Shown: in pieces, positions 1 to 5,374 of the stretch | Position numbering within the stretch: position 1 is the stretch's first letter | How the letters are laid out: each line of letters starts with the position of its first letter | Assembly (NCBI GenBank): GCA_937907585.1 | Contig: CALCVH010000003.1 | Span: 1-15,015, forward strand | DNA: 15,015 nt | From: an uncultured Bacillota bacterium | GTDB lineage: Bacteria > Bacillota_I > Bacilli_A > Izemoplasmatales > UBA1188 | Direction: 5' to 3' | Position numbers and translations under genes: made by a program | The notes under the pieces: generated by a model | Seen by the model: the letters and a program-made list of their open reading frames with translations, nothing else | Database searches by the model: none | What the model was told of the DNA's origin: nothing

Positions 1-120
1 TCTCTAAATAAAAATCAAATGAAATTAGGTATATCTAAGTATAAACTATTAGAGGAATTACCGGATTATCTAGAAAAGAAATTAGAAGAAGAAAAAAATC
101 ACCAATCGCTTGATTGGTGA
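1..120 (+). CDS. 3' end of an unrecognised gene (partial)
   Basis: Reading frame 1 is open from the window edge to a TGA at 118-120, giving the last 39 residues of a protein. The tail is Lys/Glu-rich and looks helical (it includes the run LGISKYKLLEELPDYLEKK), which fits a genuine C-terminus, for example that of a DNA-binding or recombinase-type protein. No family motif is visible and I do not assign a function. The final codons (HQSLDW-stop) are written by a perfect 8-bp hairpin at 100-119. The gene continues to the left of the window. Its position at the edge of an accessory stretch would fit a mobile-element gene, but that is inference. Confidence 0.5.
   Translation, partial: SLNKNQMKLGISKYKLLEELPDYLEKKLEEEKNHQSLDW
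92..119 (-). terminator. Rho-independent terminator for leftward transcripts
   Basis: A perfect 8-bp stem (CACCAATC at 100-107, GATTGGTG at 112-119) has a 4-nt loop. Read on the minus strand it is followed by a run of seven T (complement of 92-98). On the plus strand no T-run follows, so it should stop transcripts coming from the right: read-through from the ATPase gene at 729-1964, or any antisense RNA started near 580. It overlaps the last codons of the plus-strand gene ending at 120. Confidence 0.6.
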
Positions 121-132
121 TAATAGTGATAA

Positions 133-182
133 TATAAATTATGAGGGGTGTGACCTGAGGCTATAAATTATGAGGGGTGTGA
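133..182. repeat. Direct repeat, two 21-nt copies
   Basis: The 21-nt word TATAAATTATGAGGGGTGTG(A) occurs at 133-153 and again at 162-182, a period of 29 nt. The core GGGGTGT comes back a third time at 275-281 inside another palindrome. The second copy is the left arm of the hairpin at 166-201. The repeats are noncoding. They may be protein-binding iterons or duplicated palindromes; the sequence alone does not decide. Confidence 0.6.
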
Positions 183-201
183 AATTACACCCTTTATAAT
201 T
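166..201. repeat. 36-nt palindrome (hairpin 1)
   Basis: Arms 166-180 and 187-201 pair over 15 positions (two of them G-U as RNA) around a 6-nt loop. The stem contains GGGTGT / ACACCC. No T-run follows on either strand, so it is not a standard terminator. It resembles the next palindrome at 266-303 in size and core sequence. Confidence 0.6.
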
Positions 202-265
202 AAAAGCTTTTGTTACTCGATATTAAATAAAATAATAATCAAATATTGTCAAAATATACTTATGA

Positions 266-303
266 ATGTATAAAGGGGTGTCAGCTGACATCCCTTTATA
301 CAT
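266..303. repeat. 38-nt palindrome (hairpin 2)
   Basis: A 17-bp stem (266-282 with 287-303) has a single G-U pair and a 4-nt AGCT centre, so the whole block is almost perfectly self-complementary. Its arm carries the same AAAGGGGTGT / ACATCCCTTTATA words as hairpin 1. A second, GC-rich palindrome, CCCCTAGGGG, lies just downstream at 313-322. No flanking T-run is present. It could be a REP-like element, an operator or a cruciform site. Confidence 0.6.
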
Positions 304-322
304 ATAGCGCGGCCCCTAGGGG

Positions 323-367
323 TTCCTATAGTTTATAATATAATTGTGACCATACAAACTATAGGAG
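323..367 (+). promoter_or_regulatory. Inverted repeat that buries a ribosome site
   Basis: CCTATAGTTT (325-334) and AAACTATAGG (356-365) form a perfect 10-bp inverted repeat. It extends to 12 pairs at the base (324 with 366, 323 with 367 as U-G), with a 21-nt loop. The right arm covers most of the strong Shine-Dalgarno AGGAGG at 363-368, which stands 3 nt before an ATG at 372. In RNA the hairpin would hide the ribosome site; in DNA it could be an operator. A TATAAT lies at 334-339 but no convincing -35 box is seen upstream. Confidence 0.5.
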
Positions 368-371
368 GTAT

Positions 372-491
372 ATGATTAATCAATTAAATTATAACATAAT
401 GTTATGGAATTTAGATGAAACTCTTAGTATTAAATACTTAAATATCCAACTATTGACTTTTTTGTTTTCTTTGTGTGTCATAAGAATGTGA
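372..491 (+). CDS. Possible 39-residue peptide with hydrophobic C-terminal half
   Basis: ATG at 372 follows AGGAGG (363-368) at the short distance of 3 nt, and the frame runs to TGA at 489-491. The predicted peptide begins MINQLNYNIMLWNLDETLSI and ends in a hydrophobic stretch (residues 25-37, roughly IQLLTFLFSLCVI) followed by RM. The family is unknown. A short peptide with a hydrophobic segment, an occluded ribosome site and a possible opposing promoter at 586-614 resembles the layout of type I toxin genes. The similarity is one of layout only. The ORF could equally be spurious, since 39 open codons occur by chance in AT-rich DNA less often but not rarely, and the SD spacing is tight. Its 3' end overlaps the structured block at 488-580. 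Confidence 0.3.
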   Translation: MINQLNYNIMLWNLDETLSIKYLNIQLLTFLFSLCVIRM

Positions 492-580
492 GTTAGTAGT
501 TCGCTGAGTCACTGAAGGGCATAAAAATGTTATTTCAGCAGGTTTGCTCTGTGGGTTCCTTCAATCAGGGGAAAGCTCAC
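488..580. ncRNA. Candidate structured RNA (about 93 nt)
   Basis: A nested set of helices closes this block. The outer stem pairs 488-494 with 574-580, one inner stem 504-507 with 565-568, and another TGAAGG (513-518) with CCTTCA (558-563). Two small hairpins lie inside: 520-529 (CAT/ATG) and 537-548 (AGCA/TGCT). The block is more GC-rich than its surroundings and mostly noncoding. It matches no riboswitch or housekeeping RNA consensus that I know. The coding strand is uncertain: a weak plus-strand promoter (TTGACT at 453-458, no good -10) and a better minus-strand one (586-614) both point into it. Confidence 0.3.
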
Positions 581-585
581 TTATA

Positions 586-614
586 ATAATAATAATTAAA
601 GTAGACTAATTCAA
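586..614 (-). promoter_or_regulatory. Possible leftward (antisense) promoter
   Basis: On the minus strand TTGAAT (complement of 609-614), a 17-nt spacer and TATTAT (complement of 586-591) make a fair sigma-70-type promoter. A start near 579 would give an RNA antisense to the structured block and to the 39-residue ORF. It sits in an AT-rich ATT repeat, where such boxes arise easily. Confidence 0.25.
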
Positions 615-728
615 ATTAACCTACCTTTTTTTGTATGGTGAACCATTCGTAGGAGCACCCCGAACCCCTTTACGATATTAAGACATTTTCTTGAAATTGG
701 TTCGGATACATAATCCATATGGTTATCG
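615..728. other. Noncoding stretch with two crossing inverted repeats
   Basis: CCGAACC (660-666) pairs with GGTTCGG (699-705). ACGATA (672-677), inside that loop, pairs with TATCGT (724-729), outside it. This is the arrangement of an H-type pseudoknot. A further hairpin, CCTAC (620-624) with GTAGG (649-653), encloses ATGGT/ACCAT. No ORF or recognised RNA is seen. The helices are short, so the structure is tentative. Confidence 0.2.
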
Positions 729-1964
729 TTAAATACTAGTAAAAGGAATTACATATACTCCTTTTTCTATTGAATATACATTTTTAGTTGTACATATTAT
801 AGCATTATTTGTCATTTCCAATTTAGTTTTTGATAGATTACCAAAAGATAAAACATCTTTAGAAGCAAATTCTTCTCCACTTTTACATTCAATTAAAGAA
901 ATTTTACCATCTCTAACAATAATTAAATCAATTTCTTCTTGATTTGAATTCCTATAATAATAGAACGATGTTTCTTTATCATAACGATTATTCTTATAAC
1001 TTTTAATTATTTCATTTACTATAAAAGTTTCAACCATATGTCCTTTTAAATATGAAGCTTTTAATGTGTCAGGAGTTGTAACTCTTGCCAAGTAGCAAGC
1101 AAGTCCAGTATCTCCATAATATATTTTTGGCCTTTTCGTTACCTGTTTAACCATACTTTCTTCATTATAAGGATATAAAAGATATATTATATTACCTGCT
1201 ATTAAAACACTTATCCAACTTTGAATAGTTTTAACATCTACACCAATTATTTTTGATAAATTATCATAAATTAATTCTTGGCCAGTTAGTGATGCTAAAA
1301 CTGACATCAAATTTAAAAATTTTTGTTTATCTTTTAAATTAATAAAATCAGAAACATCTCTTTCTAAGTATGTTTCAACATAATCAGCATAAAAAATTGA
1401 TGTTTTCAAATTAGTATTATCGTAAAGTTCAGGATAAAAACCTCTAACTATATATTCATACATCTTGTTAGTATCAATCAAGTAATCTTTAGTACGATTT
1501 TTAATCCTTTGAATATCAACTTCAAATGGTATTTCTTCCTTATTAGTTATTTCACTTAAAGATAGAGGAGACATAGATATTAGACCAATTCTACCTGACA
1601 TTGATTCAGTTACTCCCTTCATTATCTTATATACTTGAGAACCAGTAAGAACATATAATCCTTTTTTATTACCTTTCTTTATTTCTTTATCTACTATTCC
1701 TTCTAAATATTCAAATAATTCAGGTGCCTTTTGAATTTCATCAATAATTAATGGAAATGGATTTAAAGATAAAAATTCAGATGGATCACTTTTAGCTGAA
1801 TTTCTTATAATTGGATCAGCTAATGAAACATAATTAAAACCAAGTTCTTTTTCAATTAGTGAACAAAGAGTTGTTTTACCAACTTGTCTAGCGCCAGTAA
1901 TAACAGTAACTGCCTTATTTTTTATTGTATCTATAATTTCTTTATATATTGTTCTATTAATCAT
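729..1964 (-). CDS. AAA+ ATPase with C-terminal DUF4143 / nuclease-like domain
   Basis: This is a P-loop ATPase of the AAA_14 plus DUF4143 type, common in gut bacteria and archaea and without a firm function. Numbered from an upstream ATG at 1979, it shows a Walker A GARQVGKTT (29-37), Walker B PLIIDE (76-81), the LTGSQ sensor segment (111-115), SGR (128-130), and a C-terminal PD-(D/E)xK-like set (E317, D351, E364-x-K366 in IECKSG). The start is better placed at the third in-frame ATG (1962-1964, MINRTIYKEI). A GGAG lies 9 nt before it, and a good promoter (1988-2016) would start the RNA close to 1980, leaving the first ATG without a leader. The protein is then 411 residues and full-length for the family. 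It is cytosolic. No clear terminator follows the stop, so read-through to 92-119 is possible. Flanking palindromes and the tRNA-edge location suggest horizontal acquisition. Confidence 0.85.
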   Translation of the reverse strand: MINRTIYKEIIDTIKNKAVTVITGARQVGKTTLCSLIEKELGFNYVSLADPIIRNSAKSDPSEFLSLNPFPLIIDEIQKAPELFEYLEGIVDKEIKKGNKKGLYVLTGSQVYKIMKGVTESMSGRIGLISMSPLSLSEITNKEEIPFEVDIQRIKNRTKDYLIDTNKMYEYIVRGFYPELYDNTNLKTSIFYADYVETYLERDVSDFINLKDKQKFLNLMSVLASLTGQELIYDNLSKIIGVDVKTIQSWISVLIAGNIIYLLYPYNEESMVKQVTKRPKIYYGDTGLACYLARVTTPDTLKASYLKGHMVETFIVNEIIKSYKNNRYDKETSFYYYRNSNQEEIDLIIVRDGKISLIECKSGEEFASKDVLSFGNLSKTKLEMTNNAIICTTKNVYSIEKGVYVIPFTSI

Positions 1965-1987
1965 GTTATACATCTCCATTCAAATAT

Positions 1988-2016
1988 AGTATAGCACGAA
2001 ATTTTATGGAGTACAA
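1988..2016 (-). promoter_or_regulatory. Promoter of the DUF4143 ATPase, with operator-like palindrome
   Basis: On the minus strand TTGTAC (complement of 2011-2016), 17 nt, TATACT (complement of 1988-1993). The -35 box lies within the palindrome GGAGT-ACA-ACTCC at 2008-2020, a plausible repressor site. The predicted RNA start is near 1981. Confidence 0.6.
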
Positions 2017-2041
2017 CTCCAAATTTTTCTCAAAAACATAC

Positions 2042-2073
2042 AAAAAAGATTGCCTAGATAATTCTAAGCAATC
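2042..2073 (-). terminator. Rho-independent terminator, leftward
   Basis: GATTGC-c-TAGA (2048-2058) pairs with TCTA-a-GCAATC (2063-2073): an 11-position stem with one mismatch and a TAAT loop. Read on the minus strand it runs into TTTTTT (complement of 2042-2047). It would end leftward transcripts from 2577-3356 or from the element at 2088-2462, and insulates the ATPase promoter. Confidence 0.6.
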
Positions 2074-2158
2074 ATATTTTGATATAATAAATTATCGTGT
2101 GTAGATTTCTAACTATCATTTATCGTGTGTAGTTAATTATTGTGTCAAATAATTTGTC

Positions 2159-2185
2159 GCCATTTTGGTGGCTCTTTTTTATTTT
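2159..2185 (+). terminator. Weak rightward terminator inside the inverted-repeat element
   Basis: GCCA (2159-2162) pairs with TGGC (2169-2172), plus two weak G-T pairs, followed by TCTTTTTTATTTT (2173-2185). The stem is short but the T-run is long. It would end a short plus-strand RNA begun near the left inverted repeat, where a TATAAT stands at 2083-2088 without a clear -35 box. Confidence 0.35.
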
Positions 2186-2197
2186 ATGTCGAGAAAA

Positions 2198-2313
2198 CTT
2201 ATTGAGGTTTGGCCACAAACATTTAAACTAATTATGTTCGTATCCGCGTAGGATATTTATCCTACCGGTGCTCATTTATATAAATTTGTTTGTGAGCGCC
2301 AAAGGTCAATAAG
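2198..2313. repeat. 116-nt interrupted hairpin
   Basis: Stems nest toward a common centre: 2198-2205 with 2306-2313 (8 bp), 2208-2212 with 2299-2303 (5 bp), 2214-2221 with 2287-2294 (8 bp), and the apical GTAGGATA (2238-2245) with TATCCTAC (2248-2255). The unpaired parts are small internal loops, except for the AT-rich stretch below the apical stem. Such a long interrupted stem suggests a folded RNA or a cruciform of a miniature element. Confidence 0.55.
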
Positions 2314-2374
2314 GAAATTGAAATAAATTAAAAAAGAGACTATAGCTTAACAAATAACAACTAATATAAGGATT

Positions 2375-2405
2375 AGAAAACGAGACATAAATTGTCTCGT
2401 TTTCT
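2375..2405. repeat. 13-bp perfect hairpin
   Basis: AGAAAACGAGACA (2375-2387) pairs perfectly with TGTCTCGTTTTCT (2393-2405) over a 5-nt TAAAT loop. Further outward pairing (TATAAG near 2365-2370 with CTTATA near 2417-2422) extends it. It could act as a terminator in either direction only weakly, as the T-run is in the stem itself. Confidence 0.5.
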
Positions 2406-2576
2406 GTCAATTATAACTTATATTTTGTTTCTTTTGTTCACTAATCTACACACGATAATTTAGAGAACCCATATTTTTAAATCAGTTTTCTATTTGTTTA
2501 CAAATGAACAAACTGTTTCAACGTGTGATAAACATTCGCGGATTTTTTCTTTAAAATAAGTCTACAAGAAATACCA

Positions 2577-3356
2577 TTATTCTTTTATTTCCCAATAACC
2601 CGTTTTATTAGATCCTACTCTCTCGATTAAATTTAATTCTTTTAACTTAATTATGACATTTTGAATAGTTGTTTTACCCACATTACATCTTATTGCCAAT
2701 TCTGGTTGTGATAAATGTGGGTTATCTTTTATTGCATCAAAAACAATTTTTTCTGTTTTGGATAATTTATCTACCAATTTATCTACCTGATTATCTACCA
2801 ATTCTTCAAACTTATGTTGCCAATTATAAGGTATAGTTACTTTTATTGATTCGTCAGATAATTCAAAAATATTCTTTCCATATGTTGAAACAAGTAGTGG
2901 CATTCCTTTTCCTGTTCTTTCACTTAGATGAGTAGCTAAAAATATTGATGATAAATCTTCGTTCACAGGAATACTATTACCTTTATAAAAACCTTCGATA
3001 GTTTGCCTTGGAGCAAGTTTAGAAAATGAAATTATTTCAACTCTATCATTATAAAATGTTACCATCGGCGAAACCCTTCTTAACCAATTATTATGAATAA
3101 ATGCATTCTTCAATGCTTCATTAAAGCATTCTTGATTAAATAGTGGTACATCTTCCCTATATCCTTTATCAAAATGTTCAATTGATTTTGTCATATTAAT
3201 TGAATCAGAATAATCTATAATTCTATCTATAACTGAAACTAATGATTGATTTCCAAATTCTTTTACTGAAAAGAGTCTATCAGCTTTTGTGACACCTGAA
3301 AAAATTGAAACTCTAACTGGGATTTCACCATTATCAGCCAAAAAACAAGCAAGCAT
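2577..3356 (-). pseudogene. N-terminally truncated AlbA_2/GHKL-type winged-helix regulator
   Basis: The remaining 259 residues match the C-terminal two-thirds of RecG-like/Schlafen AlbA_2 transcriptional regulators. They include the GHKL-type N-box E80ALKNAFIH88, a glycine motif ERTGKGMP (146-153) and a C-terminal winged helix (about 200-259). The N-terminal AlbA_2 domain of the family, roughly the first 150-200 residues, is missing. An in-frame TGA stands four codons before the ATG, and tRNA-Gly begins 46 nt upstream, so no room is left for it. The break looks like a recombination junction. The ATG (3354-3356) has a GAGG 7 nt before it, so a shortened protein could still be made, possibly from operon read-through. 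The GHKL fold here is usually not a functional kinase. Being on the tRNA side of an accessory region supports its being an island remnant. Confidence 0.65.
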
Positions 3357-3360
3357 ATTG

Positions 3361-3384
3361 AAGCCTCAAATTATTCTGAGACTT
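3361..3384 (-). terminator. Possible terminator behind tRNA-Gly
   Basis: On the minus strand AAGTCTCA and TGAGGCTT form an 8-bp RNA stem (one G-U) with an 8-nt loop, 18 nt past the tRNA. The T-run comes only about 12 nt later, inside the truncated regulator, so termination may be inefficient and that fragment may be transcribed. Confidence 0.35.
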
Positions 3385-3401
3385 GAATTATTAAGATGGT
3401 G

Positions 3402-3473
3402 AGCCATAGAACGGAATCGAACCGTCGTCTGCTGCTTGGGAAGCAGCCATAATGACCATTATACGACTATGGC
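3402..3473 (-). tRNA. tRNA-Gly (anticodon CCC)
   Basis: The minus strand folds into a cloverleaf. The acceptor stem is GCCATAG / CTATGGC (3467-3473 with 3403-3409), the anticodon stem GCTGC/GCAGC has loop TTCCCAA (anticodon CCC = complement of 3438-3440), and the T-arm has TTCGATT. The discriminator is U (3402), as usual for tRNA-Gly. The next bases read CACCA, so CCA is not encoded at its proper place and must be added after transcription. It decodes GGG. The gene starts 7 nt after the stop of the DNPH1-like gene, with no promoter between, so it is probably processed from the asnA operon RNA. Its 3' end is the boundary with the accessory region. Confidence 0.93.
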
Positions 3474-3480
3474 GTATATT

Positions 3481-3894
3481 CTATTTTAGAATAGAATCTA
3501 ATATAGGATATATTTCTTCTTCATTTGAATAGAGATATACTTTAAAGTAGTCATCTCCTGTTAACATTGCTGATAAGAGTCCTCTATCTTTATTAAAGAA
3601 TATATAAACAGGGATGTTCTTCTTTTCTGCGTATGCTAGTTCATACCCTACACCAAGTGATGGGTTAGAACATTCAGCTATTACAAGATCTGATGATTCT
3701 AACCATTCTATATCTCTAGCATATATTTCTTTTTGAGCGTTAGGTTTAGTTTCAAGTGAACTTTTAGATGGATCACCTATATGTTCAGTTAAGACTATAT
3801 CGGTTTTACTAATATAGTCTATTATTCTTTTATATAAATCAGCGTCTCTTCTTCCGCCTCTTATTGATCCTGCAAAATATACTCTTTTGTTCAC
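3481..3894 (-). CDS. DNPH1/RCL-like 2'-deoxynucleoside 5'-phosphate N-hydrolase
   Basis: The 137-residue protein closely follows the RCL/DNPH1 pattern of the nucleoside 2-deoxyribosyltransferase fold: YFAGSIRGGR (6-15), LTEHIGD (35-41), D61-x-x-WLESSD69, PSLGVGYELAYA (78-89) and LLSAM (106-110). By analogy with the mammalian enzyme, D61, E85 and S108 are the likely catalytic and phosphate-binding residues. The family splits the N-glycosidic bond of deoxynucleoside 5'-monophosphates, giving free base and deoxyribose 5-phosphate, and so cleans the nucleotide pool. It is cytosolic. The start is GTG (3892-3894), supported by GAGGAA 6 nt upstream. It lies 29 nt downstream of the dehydrogenase gene and 7 nt upstream of tRNA-Gly, last protein gene of the asnA operon. 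A nucleoside deoxyribosyltransferase is the alternative, but the match to RCL is better. Confidence 0.82.
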   Translation of the reverse strand: MNKRVYFAGSIRGGRRDADLYKRIIDYISKTDIVLTEHIGDPSKSSLETKPNAQKEIYARDIEWLESSDLVIAECSNPSLGVGYELAYAEKKNIPVYIFFNKDRGLLSAMLTGDDYFKVYLYSNEEEIYPILDSILK

Positions 3895-3923
3895 TTATTT
3901 TTCCTCTATATTATTATAACAAA

Positions 3924-4742
3924 TTATTTCTTAATTTTAGGCATATATAGTTTAGATAATATATAATTAGTTAATCTAGAAGGTAATAATTTAATTAAGA
4001 AAGATAATAATTTATAATCAAAACCTACCGCTACTCTAATAGGTGGGTTTTTCCTTTTAGATACTTTATATACTGCTTTCGCTACTGATTCAGGAGATTT
4101 ACCATTCTGTTCATCTCTAGCCATTTTATTTATGCTTGCGTCACAAACATCATGATATACTGAATCAGTTGGATTATATGTGTTTCTAGCGCTTGTAAAG
4201 CCTGTTTTAGTATCGCCTGGTTCAACTAAACATGTTTTAACATTAAATTCTTTCATCTCGATTCTTAATGATTCAATATACGCTTCTAAAGCGAATTTAC
4301 TAGATGAATAATGTGACTGCATAGGAATAGTAACTATACCAGCGACAGAGCTAATTGCGATTACTAATCCTTTTCTCTTTTCTCTTAATATAGGTAAAGC
4401 GTATCTACAGACATTTAAAGAACCAAAATAATTAACTTCCATCTGTTTTTTAGCGAGTTCAATAGGCATGGTTTCTGCTGCACCAGCTATACCCATACCA
4501 TGAGATAATACTAATATATCTATATCTTTAATCTCTTTAAATACTCTTTCTATAGATGTTATATCTGTAACATCCATTTTCATGTATCTAATAGAACCAT
4601 TATTTATTGAAACTATTCTTTCTTCTACATTTCTAGATACACCAATTACGTTATATCCTCTACTAGCGAAATAGTTAACAATTGAGTTTCCAATACCGCT
4701 AGATGCGCCTGTCACAAATACATTTTTATAATTATTTTTCAT
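3924..4742 (-). CDS. Short-chain dehydrogenase/reductase (SDR)
   Basis: A 272-residue classical-SDR protein: NAD(P)-binding TGASSGIG (11-18), a D/V-rich second nucleotide segment MDVTD (56-60), catalytic N104 (in MEVNYFG), SSVAG (131-135), Y145-x-x-x-K149 (HYSSSKFAL) and EPG (174-176). The usual NNAG motif is replaced by LSHG (79-82). The C-terminal 40 residues are basic and hydrophobic and may touch the membrane, as in several lipid- or steroid-type SDRs. Substrate cannot be read from the sequence. Its ATG overlaps the TAA of the cyclophilin gene by one base (TAATG), so translation is probably coupled. It is the third gene of the asnA operon. Confidence 0.88.
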   Translation of the reverse strand: MKNNYKNVFVTGASSGIGNSIVNYFASRGYNVIGVSRNVEERIVSINNGSIRYMKMDVTDITSIERVFKEIKDIDILVLSHGMGIAGAAETMPIELAKKQMEVNYFGSLNVCRYALPILREKRKGLVIAISSVAGIVTIPMQSHYSSSKFALEAYIESLRIEMKEFNVKTCLVEPGDTKTGFTSARNTYNPTDSVYHDVCDASINKMARDEQNGKSPESVAKAVYKVSKRKNPPIRVAVGFDYKLLSFLIKLLPSRLTNYILSKLYMPKIKK

Positions 4743-5362
4743 TATTTAGTTACTCTTTCTATTTTAGTGATGCTTATGGGTTCTTCTGGAAAATCAGTAA
4801 ATGAAGAACTGATTGCGACAGTTTTAACTTTAGACAAGACTATAACATTATTTAAAGATTCTATATCAGCACATCTACCAAATGCTGCATAATTTCCATC
4901 AAGATGGTGTGAATCAGCGCTACAGATAAAGAACTGAGATGATGCGCTATTATAATCAGTAGCTCTCGCCATTGATAATACACCAGCTTCATGAAGTAGA
5001 TTATTTGTATAACCATTAGCGCTAAATTCACCTACAATAGTTTTTGATTCTTTATGTTTTAAAGCATTATTTTCTATATAGAATCCACCACCTTGAATCA
5101 TGAAGTTTGCGATTATTCTATGGAAGATAGTTCCATTATAATAGTTAGAATCTACTAATGATAAAAAGTTATTGACGGTTCTAGGAGCTACCTTTGGATA
5201 TAGTTCTAAATTTATAATCATACCATTAGATAGATACATAGAAACCTTTGGATCTTCTACTATTTCATTAGTTGTAGTATTAGTTGTAGTTTTCTTTTCA
5301 CAAGATATAAACATAAAACTAGATAATACAACTAATGATAATATTATTATTCTTTTAAACAT
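4742..5362 (-). CDS. Cyclophilin-type peptidyl-prolyl cis-trans isomerase, lipoprotein
   Basis: The protein begins with a lipoprotein signal peptide (hydrophobic residues 5-19, lipobox FISC with the acylated Cys at 21). A Thr/Asn-rich linker (25-32) precedes a cyclophilin domain (about 38-203). Hallmarks are VAPRTVNNFLSLV (58-70), the catalytic FHR (80-82), MIQGGG (88-93), SMARA (130-134), SSQFFI (141-146) and LDGNYAAFG (154-162). The Trp of human cyclophilin A before LDG is His here, as in many bacterial members. It would catalyse proline isomerisation in proteins folding outside the membrane. It starts 12 nt after the asnA stop, with GGATGG as a weak ribosome site, and overlaps the SDR gene by one base, so it belongs to the asnA operon, though no functional link to asparagine synthesis is evident. 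Confidence 0.9.
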   Translation of the reverse strand: MFKRIIILSLVVLSSFMFISCEKKTTTNTTTNEIVEDPKVSMYLSNGMIINLELYPKVAPRTVNNFLSLVDSNYYNGTIFHRIIANFMIQGGGFYIENNALKHKESKTIVGEFSANGYTNNLLHEAGVLSMARATDYNSASSQFFICSADSHHLDGNYAAFGRCADIESLNNVIVLSKVKTVAISSSFTDFPEEPISITKIERVTK

Positions 5363-5374
5363 ATATTTACCATC

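Larger units (their letters stand above)
2088..2462. mobile_element. MITE-like 375-bp element with 20-bp perfect inverted ends
   Basis: TAAATTATCGTGTGTAGATT at 2088-2107 is repeated in perfect inverted orientation at 2443-2462. The left end carries a second direct copy of its core TTATCGTGTGTAG at 2120-2132, 28 nt from the first (2092-2104), like doubled transposase-binding sites. No transposase is encoded inside; the interior consists of long hairpins. These are traits of a non-autonomous miniature element. I found no target-site duplication in the flanks (left gatataa, right gagaacc), which weakens the call. The alternative is a structured RNA or regulatory locus bounded by two operator copies. 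Confidence 0.45.

Noticed and set aside
634..670. tRNA-like stretch (TGGTGAACCAT...CCGAACCCC) that might be a tRNA remnant or att copy
   Set aside because: Beyond TGGTGA and CCAT it does not follow the tRNA-Gly 3' half and cannot be folded into a cloverleaf.
2081..2470. Target-site duplication around the 375-bp element
   Set aside because: Flanks of 2 to 9 nt on the two sides were compared and show no convincing direct repeat.
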